A DNA stretch of 26,680 nt, from the NCBI GenBank assembly GCA_000787465.1, contig JSYX01000496.1:1-26680 (forward strand). The letters run 5' to 3'. A program made the position numbers and the translations under genes. This DNA comes from Thermomucor indicae-seudaticae (Eukaryota > Mucoromycota > Mucoromycetes > Mucorales > Lichtheimiaceae). This document shows positions 1-10,955 of the stretch, piece by piece. A model generated the notes under the pieces. That model saw only the letters and a list, made by a program, of their open reading frames with translations, was not told the DNA's origin and did no database searches. Each line of letters begins with the position of its first letter. The stretch's first letter is position 1.

Positions 1-738
1 CGCTCAGAAGTTTTAGGCATTGGGAAGGTTTATGCTAAAAGGCTTGACTCAGCTAACTAGCAACTTTTAGGTCAATTTTGAAACCCCCAAATACCTTTTT
101 TTTAGAACAGATTGATCTCATTGCAGGCGTAAGCTCATGTGGAGAGGGCCAATTGACCCTGGACAGCTGAGCAAAACTGATCAGCTCAAAGCGTAAAAAA
201 GAATTGAGCCTCAGCGCAAATGGTCTTCTGGTCGAAGCGCAAAAAATACTCAGCCCACGCAAATGTGAAGGAAAAATCCAATAAATGCCACGCTCATTTA
301 CGGAACAGCATGCCGGAAAGCCGTATGAATGCCTCTAATCAAACATCTTGCCAGGGTTCCTTCGTCTTCAGTGCGAAGACGGAACTTCTGGTCATTCCGA
401 CACGAAGAGCCGTTACTGATGGTCTTGACCATTTGAGACGTATTCTTCGACGCCGTGAATTGTATAGCTACAATCGATTAGATCCTTTTGTCTAAAGATC
501 CTTGAACAAAACCACCTCAAAATTGAGCGTCACGCGAAACGGTGCCTGTCAGAAGCATCTTCAATAATACCAATCACGATGCAAAAAATGTAGTATGTTT
601 GAACAGAAGAAAACCAAAGAGGGCAAATCCTATTGCTTGTGAAAAAGAATATAAACCATGCAAAATGGACTGTGAACTGAAATGCAATGCGTCAAGCACA
701 GTTAAATGAAGTGAAAACAGAAAGTAGCCGATAATGCA
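1..738. other. Intergenic or gene-free left edge
   Basis: No convincing gene is seen. Short open frames exist on both strands (for example 220-495 on +) but their translations are basic, low in hydrophobic core and match no family I know. A hairpin lies at 356-385. Two similar stretches near 201-223 and 519-541 share an AATTGAGC start followed by a GC-rich segment, which could be a decayed repeat. The right end is the 3' flank of the minus-strand deaminase gene. Confidence 0.5.
356..385. repeat. Short bulged hairpin
   Basis: Positions 363-369 (CGTCTTC) pair with 375-381 (GAAGACG) around a 5-nt loop (370-374). The stem is extended by 356-359 (GTTC) with 382-385 (GAAC) across a 3-nt bulge at 360-362. 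It lies in DNA with no recognised gene. Function unknown. Confidence 0.5.
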
Positions 739-2135
739 TTAAGGGTTGGCATCGAGTTGCGCGGAGGTTTCGTTCCAGTATGCAGAATTGCTACGCTTAC
801 GCTTCTTACCCGCTTCTGCAACAGCCGCGACTTCCTCCTCCATGCGCTCTTCTTCCGCCAGCCTCTTCTCCTCCTCTTCTTCATTGTTCAGTAAGGATTG
901 AAGCATCAGTCGCCTGCGACGTTTAGCAGCTTGATTGGTATCGACCATATTGCGTAACAAGTTGCCCTGCAATCCCAGATTGTGGGGACCAATGATGGAA
1001 TGATGAACGTGTTCAATGGATTTAAAGTATTTGACCGTCTTTCCATCCTTTGTTAAGCGTTTCCTGTCGTAGCCATGCAGTAGCGAACATGTTTTTTACC
1101 TTTACATGTAATTCCAGAGTCGCATCTTCATCACAGACAATGAGACCCTTGGGGTGCATTTGTATCGCTGATACGGTCCACATGTGGTTTACGCCTTCCT
1201 CGACGCATTTGGCCAGTGCCAGTGCTTTATGTGCACCCGTGATAACGAGCATGACTTCGCGTGCGTCCATCACAGTTCTAAAAAAGAAAAAGCGATATTA
1301 GCCGATGCGGTTAGAACTGCCACTGTCGGATACGAACGCTACGCCTACGGTCAACGCAAGCTTAGGCACACGCGTGATATCGCCACCAAAGAAACGGGCG
1401 TTGGCGATAATAGTTTCGTACGCCAAGGTCTTTACACGAGTCCTCGAAGTGAGTGAAGACCCGGGTTCGTTGAATGCAATGTGACCATCAGGACCGATGC
1501 CTACATTCGCCCACCACCCGCATACAGTGAGCTGCAACGGCTAAAAGATGGACCGTTTCAGTGTGTTGCTAACCTCCAAGAAACAGCTCAATACCGCCCA
1601 ACTTTGCGATTTCGGCCTCAAATTTCCGGCATTCTTCATCGAGATCCTCAGCATTGCCGTCGAGAATGTGCACGTTTTCCTTTTTGATGTTGACGTGTTT
1701 AAAGAGATGATTCCACATGAAGGTATGATACGATTGCGGGTGATCGCTGCGAGCAACATGGTGTGTGAAAAGAAATGCAACGTAGAGAAAGGGTTACAAA
1801 TAAAGGGGGATCTTTATGTTTCGTTTCTTACGCTGGTAATCCTACGTATTCATCCATATTGAAGGTAACGACGTGCTCAAAGCTTACTTGTCCAGCTGCA
1901 TAAAAGTCAACCAACTTATGGTACACGCCGATAGGTGAGGAGCCTGTGGGTAGGCCTAGAACAAAGGGTCTATCTGCTGTCGGCTGGAACTGATTGATTC
2001 TTTCTTTCACATAGTACGCTAGGGAGAGGGAGTGGGGTTTAAAGCGCGCTGCTGTGTTGGCGTGGTATCTTTGGTTATTGCCATACCGACATAGGATGAC
2101 ACTTCTTCGTAGTCCTGCCGAATGATAAGTCGCAT
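739..2135 (-). CDS. Glucosamine-6-phosphate deaminase with C-terminal extension
   Basis: Converts glucosamine-6-phosphate to fructose-6-phosphate plus ammonia, the cytosolic step that returns amino sugars (such as chitin-derived GlcNAc) to glycolysis. Six exons in transcript order: 2135-2087, 2018-1832, 1746-1574, 1500-1338, 1277-1100, 1038-739; 349 residues. All phases close. The fold motifs are present: LGLPTGSSP near residue 37, FNMDEYVG with Asp72, and [16 protein letters not shown] with Asp141, His143 and Glu148; these are the same numbers as the catalytic residues of the E. coli enzyme. The donor of intron 4 is GTTCGT, which is unusual but the only one in phase. The family normally ends near residue 285-290; here residues 287-349 add a basic run (KRRRR), a Glu-rich probable coiled coil and a KKRKR run. 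The start matches the usual MxLII N-terminus of the family. Confidence 0.95.
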
Positions 2136-2702
2136 AGCAAAACTAAAGAAACGACCGTCAAGGAAACTAATAAAAAGAATTGCTGACGGAAAGAAAGGGA
2201 GACGGACCCTGATTCTGACCCTGCGGAGAAATGCTGTATGACGCAGATCAACTTGGCAGAAATGCGCCTGTCTAGGGTCAGTAATCAAATCATGCTGAGC
2301 GTAAGCTGTACGGTGGTCAAACCTGGATGCTTCCTAGTCGCCTAATGCTAGGAAACCAACCTATTTGATGCATTCGTTCTCAAGTATAGATGAGGATGGC
2401 GGTCAGTATGGTTTTGAATGTCCAGGATGCCCTACAATTTCTGTTAGCGTGGTTGCCACCACTGTCTAGAGTGTCGCAGGACATATATTGCAGTCATAAT
2501 TAGCACTCGTGTTGCTTCATTTTTCAAGCGGCATCCTTATTGGTTAAAATGGACGCCAGGGATTAAACAAAGTGTCAAATGAAAGTGGACGAATCAGCGC
2601 ACTAAGAGCGCGGTTTCTGGATTTTCTGGATCAAAAAATTTGCCCAAAAGCGAGCTGCGCTGTTACTGAACCAGTCTCCACAGAGAATCCTCGGCAGTAA
2701 TC
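2136..2702. promoter_or_regulatory. Divergent intergenic region, deaminase (-) and DRG1 (+)
   Basis: This 567-bp stretch separates two divergent start codons and must hold both promoters and 5' leaders. I see no convincing coding exon. There is a small direct duplication of TTTCTGGA near 2612-2630. No TATA box is clear. Assignment as a shared promoter region rests on gene orientation alone. Confidence 0.5.
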
Positions 2703-4457
2703 ATGAGTATCGTAGAAAAGATTAAGGTAAGGCATTCAGTGGATAGAACGCCGAGTTGCGTAGCTAATTGCTTTTGTATGATAGGAAATCGAAGTAAGTT
2801 GCACTTGGGTCACAATGAGTCTTTCGATCAGGCAGTACTGACAGCATCGTCCGATCTAGAATGAAATGGCCAGGACCCAAAAGAACAAGGCCACGTCTTA
2901 TCATTTGGGTCAATTAAAGGCAAAGCTGGCGAAGCTGAAGCGTGAGCTGCTCATGCCAACCTCAGGCGGCGGTGGAGGCGGTGGCAGTAAGGGTTTATTC
3001 AATGGACTGTACACGATCAAGTGGCTAACGATCTGCCAAGTCGGTTTCGATGTTGCAAAGACAGGTGTCGCTCGGGTTGGATTTGTCGGTATGTGTCAAG
3101 GATTGCATTGTTGTGTTCTGATTTTTTGCTGATGCGTTTTGTAGGGTTTCCGTCCGTCGGCAAATCGACCCTGATGTCCAAGCTCACTGGAACGCATTCG
3201 GAAGTTGGTGCTTATGAATTCACGACCCTGACTACTGTACCTGGTGTTATTCAATACAAAGGCGCCAAGATCCAGGTTTGTAATATGGTTCTTTTTTCCT
3301 GGCGGATATGCTAAATGGAGCGTTCGCATAGATCCTTGATCTTCCAGGTATTATTGAAGGTGCCAAAGATGGCAAGGGTCGTGGTAGACAAGTTATTGCT
3401 GGTACGTATCAACGGTATGCTCTCTCGTGATTTACGCACAGGCTAACGACTCTTTTCCTGCAGTCGCTCGAACCTGCTCACTCATTTTCATCGTGTTGGA
3501 TGTACTTAAACCCATGACGGATAAAAGAATCATTGAGAAAGAATTGGAAGGATTCGGCATTCGGTTGAACAAGAAACCTCCAGCCATCGTATTCAAGAAG
3601 AAGGATAAAGGAGGCATCAACATGACGAATACGGTGCCGCTTACGCACATTACGTTCGACGAAGTAAAAGCAGTGCTCAGCGAGTATAGAATTCACAACG
3701 CTGACATTTCATTCAAAGAAGACTCTACAATTGACGACCTAATCGACGTTGTCGAGGTAAGTGATAACATGTGGGTGATTTTGTTATGGTATACTTAGCT
3801 ATTTTCTACAACAGGGCAACCGGTAAGATACGACCATTCGTCTTCTTCCTTCCGAGTCAGTTGTTAAACTGCCTTTTTAGGATCTATATTCCTGCTATTT
3901 ATGTCTTGAACAAGATCGATCAGATTTCAATAGAAGAACTTGACCTGATTTACAAGATTCCTAACGCTGTGCCTATTTGCGCGCACCACGAATGGAATTT
4001 CGATGAGCTGCTGGAAACCATGTGGAAGGTAAGGGCAGTTATGGACGTCAGCGACTATTTGTTGATTCTGACTGATCTTTCCGCTTAGAAATTGGATCTT
4101 GTGCGAATTTACACCAAGCCAAAGGGTCAACTTCCTGATTATGAAGCACCGGTCGTTCTGACATCGGATAAATGCACAGTCGAAGATTTTTGTAACAGCA
4201 TTCACAAAGCCATCATGGACCAGTTCAAATGGTAAGCCATATATTACATTGTATTCGCGAATTGTGTGCTAAACCGTGGAAAAGCGCTTATGTATGGGGA
4301 TCATCCGTCAAACACAATCCGCAAAAGGTCGGCAAAGAACATGTCCTCAAGGACGAAGATGTTGTCCAGATCGTCAAAAAGTATGTATAGAACGGTCAGA
4401 TGCATCGTAAATTTGCACATGTCTTTAACCATATATATTCTCTTTTGTAGGATTTAG
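2703..4457 (+). CDS. DRG1: DRG1/Rbg1-type developmentally regulated GTPase
   Basis: Ribosome-associated GTPase of the Obg/DRG class; family members bind a DFRP partner (DFRP1/Tma46) and help translation. Twelve exons: 2703-2726, 2785-2793, 2860-2986, 3041-3088, 3145-3275, 3332-3401, 3464-3756, 3815-3822, 3881-4028, 4089-4231, 4285-4380, 4451-4457. The product is 367 residues, the same length as human DRG1. Visible motifs: Gly-rich run near residue 55 leading into GFDVAKTG, P-loop GFPSVGKST (70-78), G3 DLPG (116-119), G4 NKID (247-250), G5-like CAHH (270-273, Ser in many homologues) and a C-terminal TGS domain. Exons 2 and 8 are microexons of 9 and 8 nt, and the last coding exon has 7 nt (completing Lys, then Ile and stop). 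Intron 3 (2987-3040, 54 nt) is in frame and stop-free; it is removed here because the yeast and human proteins lack it. Confidence 0.96.
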
Positions 4458-4990
4458 ATAAGTACGATTGAAAGAAAAATACCTAATAGAAAAAAAATAG
4501 TAAAAACAAATAAAAAGGAGCAACGTCTTGAAAAGCTCTTAACTGATCCGTTTCATGATTAATATGCAATCTTTGAATGAGTGCTTGTCATGGATAAGGA
4601 CGTTTTCCATATAAGATATCAGTATGTTGAATCATGCTAGGGCGAAAGACAAAAACCGCCGTGTATCTGGATGCGATTTCTGATCTCTAAGTATTTACCT
4701 CAAATACACTGGTCTTATGTGGTCTGACTTGCGACCTAACTTCCTTCCGCGGCAAACAGTTCAGTGGTTAATGTTTCCACGGATAAATATCTCCGTGCTT
4801 AAAATTTGTGCCGTCCTTATTTTTCTCTGCTTGTCGGTACGTCTTCTCACTGTAATGATCTTGAAGGCAATCTTTTCCAATTGGCTGGGGCGGAAGTTCG
4901 TGTTTCCGTGGAATCTTTCCCGCTGTCCCTGAATTTGCGTTATTTAATGGATCAGCGCGCGACAGCGGCATAACCATTATCGCAAGAACT
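4458..4990. other. Intergenic region between DRG1 and the DUF1479 gene
   Basis: This 533-bp stretch begins with an A-rich tract (about 4470-4520) containing AATAAA-like signals suitable for the DRG1 3' end. An open frame at 4717-4932 on + encodes a hydrophobic 71-residue peptide with no recognised family; I treat it as chance. The remainder would hold the promoter of the downstream gene. Confidence 0.5.
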
Positions 4991-6668
4991 ATGTATCGAA
5001 CGATCAACAAAGCCAAGGGCAACATATCTTCCGTTTTCGCGCACTTGGGTGCCTCACATCAGCCTCTGGATCCACGGTTTATCGAGCTCAAGCGACAAAT
5101 TGCGCCTGCAGACCCAAGCGTTCTGCAGAGAGCTTTCGAGCGTGTGCTGAATGCATTTGAGAAGGAGGCTGGCGAGATCCGGCGCCGAGGATCGGGTGTG
5201 ATTCCTGAAGTGGACCTGCAAGATATCAAGGCCAACGGCGGCCAGTTGCCTAACAAGGTCGTTCTGGAAGTCAAGAAACGTGGCGCGATCGTGGTGCGTA
5301 ACGTGATCGAGCGGCAAGTCGCGGCCGATTACAAGGCGCAGATCCAAGAGTATATTCGGCGGCACCAAGGCCAGATTGTGGGGTTTCCGGAAGACAATCC
5401 TCAAGTGTGGGAGCTGTACTGGTCCAAGTCGCAAGTCGCAGCTCGCAGCCATCCCAATCTTCATGCGGCATCTGTGGCGCTCAATCGCTTATGGACCGCA
5501 GCGCCGGATGCGCCGATTGACTTGACGAAGAACATTGTGTACTGCGATCGGCTCCGGATCCGTCAACCAGGAGACGGCCAATTTAAGCTTGCAGGGCATG
5601 TGGATGGGGGTTCCTTGGAACGTGAGTAGTAGTGATTTGGTATAGTCTATCAGAGAGCGGTGTAATTCATTTTCTGTTTAGGCTGGGAAGATCCAGAGTA
5701 TCGTGCTTGCTATACCAAGATCCTTGAGGGCAAATGGGAGGTGAGTGAAGGGCTATTCGTTTTGGCTTGTGATGTGCGTTATGGTTCTGATCTGCTATTG
5801 TCTGGTTCACAGGAATACGATCCGTACGATGTTACACACAGGATAGAAGCCAACATGGACTTGTACAACGCTCCGGGAGGATGCTCCATGTTCCGGATTT
5901 TCCAAGGATGGATCGCGATGTCCAAGATAGTAACTGGCGGAGGAACGCTGCGTGTATGTCCACTGATCAAAGAGCCGACTGCGTACTTTATGATGAAGCC
6001 TTTGCTAGAGAAATATCTTTCAAAGAGGTATACAAGTAGCTGGGGGGGGGGCGTTTTACTTTGGCTGGATTGCTAATACTGGAATGTGACATAAGCGACT
6101 TTCTGGGAGCTTGGCCAGGGCGCTGTCAAGATATCACGGCTGAACATCATCCTCACATTGTTGAATCCATGGTGTCCATTCCTGATGTGGATTGTGGTGA
6201 TGCCGTTTTTTGGTAAGAGACATGGCTAAAAGATGGGGGAACGGGTGTATTTTTTCTGACTTTATCATAGGCACTGTGATCAAGTTCACGCAGTGGAACC
6301 GAAAAACGAGATGGAAACTGATTCATCTGTGCTCTATATACCTTCAACACCACTTTGCCCTCGTAGCTCTGGGTATCTCAAGCGACAGCGCATGGCTTTC
6401 GAAAAGGGATTGTATGTATAAAGAAAAAACCCCATAGCTCAATATTGATAACTCAAGGAACTTTCTGTGAGATAGAACGCCTCCCGACTTTCCTGCGAAC
6501 CATTGCGAGGAGTTCTTTGATGACAGAGCAAAGCCTGAGAACCTAAACGACGCTGAGAAGCTTGGGATGGGCTTTTTGCCTTTTCCGGAAGAGCCTGGCT
6601 TGACACCCGGGCAACTGAAGGCGATTAGACAGCATAACGCGATTATGAGCCCTTTTCCTTCGTTGTAA
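4991..6668 (+). CDS. DUF1479 family protein, probable Fe(II)/2-oxoglutarate oxygenase fold
   Basis: Six exons: 4991-5621, 5682-5740, 5813-6027, 6096-6212, 6271-6411, 6476-6668; 451 residues, phases close. The family is shared by bacteria (E. coli YbiU) and fungi; its function is not established. A double-stranded beta-helix metal site is suggested by His203-x-Asp205 in GHVDGGS and a distal histidine in WHCDQVHAVEP (His347, or His342), with FQGWIAMS and GGTLRVCPL between them. These are typical positions for a His-x-Asp...His iron triad, but substrate and activity are unknown. The start at 4991 gives a short basic N-terminus (MYRTINKAKG), so mitochondrial targeting is possible but unproven. 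Intron 3 holds a run of ten G near 6042-6051. An AATAAA-like signal follows the stop. Confidence 0.85.
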
Positions 6669-6879
6669 GCGCTAATAAAGGGGAAAGCCATTGAAATGGG
6701 GTTGTAATGAACAATGATCACTTTTTCCAATTTCGTCATGAGGAAAGTTTCCTGGTCCCCTGTCTGTAACAGTTGGCTCAGAAGCCCTGTAAAACAGGCA
6801 TGAACCTAAGTTTCTTACTCAACGGATTGCCCCAAGTCCTTGACTCTTTCTTTTCTTTATTCTCTGAGCTGCTTTAAGT

Positions 6880-9498
6880 ATGTCGGGTTACGAGGTTCAT
6901 CATGACGAACAGGAGGACCGTTCATATGGCATTGAACTGCATCATGAAATAGAGGCAAAGCTTCGTCCACCTGAAAATCTGCCTGAAGGTGTTCGATATG
7001 TAGCCGATACCCGTCGACAGTCAATCAATTCAGCAGCAGCAGCAGCCCGGGCGTCCATAGGCTCGCTGACGGAAAACACGCGGTGCAACAGGCGCAGCAG
7101 AGGCTACCTTCCGATTGAAAACTACGGCATCATCGGCAACCTGCGTACGATTGCGCTGTGCGGCACGGATGGCTCGATCGACTTTTGCTGCTACCCAAAG
7201 TTTGACAGCCCATCCGTGTTTTGCCGTCTGCTGGACAAAGACAAAGGGGGCCATTTTTCAATTAGGCCCAAGACGCACACGAGCAACAAGCAGCAGTATT
7301 TGCCGAACGGCAATATTCTGACGACGCGGTTCTTATCAGACGACGGCGTGGCGCAGATCACGGATTATATGCATATACCGGAGATAACGCAGCGACTGTC
7401 TACGAAGCCGCTCCTACCATGGATTATACGGGTGGTGGAAGTGATTCGGGGCACGGTTCCTTTCCTGATGGAGTGCTATCCGGCGTTCAACTATGCCAGG
7501 GATTCGCATACGGTCGAATTCATGAGAGAGGCGGTGCATGACGGGGACAGACTGGGCAACGCGCCAAGGCTGTATCCGGAAGATGACATTCCTTACTACG
7601 TGGGCCCGAACCGGGCTGTGTTCAAGTCCAAAGATCTGTCGATGGACCTGCGTTATGTGGTCAAGTGTGGCGACTTTGCGTGTCCTGCGGTGACGATGCA
7701 GTTGGACGAGGATGCGGTCGAACACTGCGGCTTAAAGGGCCCCGGCGTCACGGCCGAGTTTGAGCTCCAGGAGACGCAACAGGTCACGTTCATCTTTCGC
7801 GAAGTGCCGCCGGAACCGCCCAAGGATGAGGATGAGCTCCAAGCCAAACGTCGCCGGGCGCAGGATCCGCCCTTGACTGCAAGTCTTGTGGACGCGCTGT
7901 TTCGTCAGACGGCAAAGTATTGGCAGTCCTGGATCAGCGGGTGCAAATACAAAGGGCGGTGGCGCGAGCATGTGCGGCGTAGTGCACTCACTCTGAAACT
8001 CCTTACGTATGAGCCGGTATGTTCGCTCTAGAGCTCATCCTGTGGTAAATCTTTTTTCCACTCATAATTGCTTTACGTAGACAGGTGCGGTTGTCGCGGC
8101 ACCTACGTTCAGTCTTCCCGAAGGTATAGATTCACTGTCTTGTATTCGAAGTTGTCTTTCCTTAGCTGACCACTTGCATGTTTTGCAGCCATCGGTGGTA
8201 CACGAAATTGGGATTACCGCTTCGTATGGATTAGGGACGCCTCGTTTACTATATATGCGTTTCTAAGGCTAGGCCTGACAGAAGAAGCTGGACGATACAT
8301 GCATTTCATCGAGGAGAGATGTAACGATTTGGTAACGTTATAACTCAAGCAAAAAGTGTGTATTTGTTATGCCACTAACAGCGTTCTGGCTACTTGACTT
8401 TAGAACCCTGACGGATCCCTGAATATTATGTACAGGTGAGGGATGAGACTTGATTTGCTGATTTGAGCCCAGTTAGGGCTGACCCCGCGTAGTATAGATG
8501 GTGTAAAAAAGCTAGAAGAGATCGAGCTGAACCATTTGGACGGCTACCATGGGTCACGACCTGTCCGGATTGGCAACGGGGCATACGATCATCTTCAGCT
8601 GGATATCTATGGCGAGCTCCTGGACGGTATTTATCTGTACAACAAGTACGGGCAGCCGATATCCTACGATGTCTGGTGTGCAGTGCGGAAACTTGTGAAC
8701 TATGTGTGTGAGCACTATAACCAGCCCGACATGTCGATATGGGAAGTGCGCGGGCAAAAGCAAAACTTTACTTATTCGCGAGTGATGTGCTGGGTTGCTG
8801 TTGACCGAGGTACGTACGTGCTTGAGGCGAACGACTGCATAAATTCATCCGGCAATTAGGCCTGCGACTGTCTGAAAAGCGCATGTTTCCTTGCTTGGAA
8901 CGCGACAAGTGGTTGCGGGTGCGAGACACGATCTATGAAGAAATCATGCACAAGTGCTGGAACCCGAAACTTCAGATGTTTACGCAAGGCATCGAGTCGC
9001 CGGATGCGCTTGACTCGAGTGTGTTGATTATGCCTTTGGTGTTTTTTATATCTCCAGTGGACCCGCGTATGCTGTCGACGATCAAGCGGATGCTGTTGCC
9101 ACCCGAAAAGGGCGGGCTTGTGACGAATAACTTGGTGTTCCGGTACAACTTCCTGACAACGGACGACGGTGTTGGCGGTCTGGAGGGCGCATTTTCAATG
9201 TGCACGTTTTGGCTCGTGGAGGCGTTGACGCGGGCTGGCATGTATGACAAGAAATTGCTGCAACGGGCTGTGGTCATGTTCCAGGAGATGGTGTCGTATG
9301 GCAATCATCTCGGCTTGTTCTCGGAAGAAATTGCTCGGTCCGGAGAAATGTTGGGCAACACACCTCAGGCATTCTCGCATCTTTCGTTCATTAGCGGTAA
9401 GTCTTGAAGCTTACATTGATATGTTGGCATTGCTCTCACGTGGTTATCTAGCCGCATTCAATCTGGATCGCGTCCTTGAGAGCACTCATAACTTCTAA
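6880..9498 (+). CDS. GH15 family glycosidase, bacterial-type trehalase/glucoamylase group
   Basis: Seven exons: 6880-8016, 8081-8123, 8189-8331, 8404-8435, 8493-8809, 8860-9396, 9452-9498; 751 residues, phases close. An N-terminal beta-rich domain begins near residue 76 with [15 protein letters not shown] and [17 protein letters not shown], the signature of bacterial-type GH15 enzymes. The (alpha/alpha)6 catalytic domain shows [17 protein letters not shown] (397-412), WEVRG with Glu536 as probable acid, and LFSEE with Glu713 as probable base, followed by [15 protein letters not shown]. There is no signal peptide and no starch-binding domain, so the enzyme is probably intracellular. Family members act on trehalose or alpha-glucans; the substrate cannot be told from sequence. 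This architecture differs from secreted fungal glucoamylases and from fungal GH37 and GH65 trehalases. The first 70 residues are a hydrophilic, Ala/Ser-rich extension. Confidence 0.86.
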
Positions 9499-9955
9499 AA
9501 AAACCCTCCACCTGTGTTTTCACATTTGAAAGTGTACCGTGAGACGTGTAAATAATCATCACCCATTGTCTGAAAGATCTATTCGATCATGTCTTGTTAA
9601 TAGACCTTTCGATGTACTTGTCAGATGCAGCCTGTATTCGCTTAAGGTTAAACGTCGTTGGGTCATGGCGTGATTCAGGAACAGGCCCATTGCAGAACAG
9701 CAACATAGATACTACGTATAATGGCATTCACCAACAATAACGTTAATCGTGTATCCTCGAGTTGCTCTCCTTTTTCAGCGCGATGATCCCCTTTCTGTGA
9801 AGCCCTATGGACAGCTCTCCTGATAAAACGCCCTGGTAATGGGATATATTTATGCATATATAAATCGTCGGTATTTTGTACTCATTGTAAAGCCTCTTCA
9901 GTTATTCCCTTCCATTCCTTTGTGCGATTATCTCAGCAAACCCTGCACGTTCATT
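9499..9955. other. Intergenic region
   Basis: This 457-bp stretch follows the GH15 stop. No coding signal stands out. TATATTTATGCATATATAAA-type AT-rich DNA at about 9843-9862 could serve as a TATA element for the following gene, whose ATG is at 9956. An ATG at 9839 is in frame with that gene but would add 39 residues, partly hydrophobic, of no known family. Confidence 0.45.
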
Positions 9956-10803
9956 ATGAAAACTGTCCGCATCCCATTAATCAACAAACGCTTTGACGAC
10001 CAATATACTCTCGATCTTCAAGGCTACGTGAGTGATGGATTAAGCCATACCCTCCCCATTGGATTTTAATAACACGGACGCATGAGTAGCTCACTGTTCA
10101 AGACTTTCATTCTACGCTTCACCTCTTTAATGACGCCGTGAAAAAGCAACCTCCACCAGGCAACAAGGGTGTCTGGGTCGGCATTTTTTTAGGATTCTGG
10201 GTACTCATTGGTGTGTTTGGATACGTACTAGTCTGGCCGTATTGGAAGAGCAGCGTGTATGCGTGGTTGATTCTGCCGGCCTTGATGATGCTTACAGGCA
10301 GCCTAGCGCTTGGCTGGTACCGGTCGATCCGACGCAAGGTATAGATACGGAAACCGACTGTCTCTTTTTCCATGTCTAATCATAGAGTCAAGTTTGAGAC
10401 ATCCATATTGGAGACATGTAGCCGTGTGAATGCGAGCGAAAATTTTCGTGGGATCAACTACAAATTTAGCAAGAACGGATACGACCTAGTACGGGCTGAC
10501 AAGTCTTTTGCGGTTAGGAAATCAGTTTATGCAAGTATAGTTCTTTCGCGTTTTTTTCGCTGCCGACTGATAATAACATTGTTATAGGCTCTGGTTATTG
10601 AATTCGACGACGGTCATCGATATCACTCGGATGAAAATTTTGTCAGCATTCCATTGGATATTATTGAGGCGCCTACAGACGCTCATATCGCGGAAAACAA
10701 TGTCGTTGAAAAAGATCCTACCTTGATTCATGCAAATGTTTGGGCGGAACAACCGTTCCAGTTTCATTGCGACGAGAAGCATACTCTGAGATTGTATCCG
10801 TGA
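9956..10803 (+). CDS. Membrane protein of unknown function, 222 residues
   Basis: Proposed exons: 9956-10027, 10090-10338, 10393-10524, 10588-10803. The N-terminal 50 residues are soluble (ending in a Pro-rich KKQPPPGNKG), followed by two clear hydrophobic helices at about residues 52-72 and 80-97, a basic stop-transfer run (RSIRRK) and a soluble C-terminal half rich in acidic residues (VIEFDDGHRYHSDENF). I do not recognise the family. The N-terminal pattern LQGYLTVQDFHSTLHLFND followed by two helices faintly recalls Erf4/Golgin-A7 proteins, but this is a guess. Two junctions are uncertain: the intron 2 acceptor is set by phase at CAAG (10392), although CATAG at 10385 looks better; the intron 3 donor in phase is GTTTAT (10525), although GTATAG at 10535 looks better but is out of phase. 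A sequence error or different junction is possible. Confidence 0.6.
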
Positions 10804-10955
10804 AAATGCATCTGCAAAATAGATATATTTACCTATCTAATTTCAATAATGACATTAATAATAAGTCCAGTCGCTGTGATGTCCCAGAGCACGTAAAAAA
10901 AGAAGAGGTTTGGTCTAACATCTGCTCACGGAGAACTCGGAGTGACTTGTGATGA

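Noticed and set aside
4717..4932. 71-codon hydrophobic frame upstream of the DUF1479 gene
   Set aside because: No family match; a phase-consistent splice to the downstream exon was not found, and the downstream ATG gives a full-length family protein.
5054..5464. Minus-strand 136-codon frame
   Set aside because: Antisense shadow of exon 1 of the DUF1479 gene; no family match and no splice or start support.
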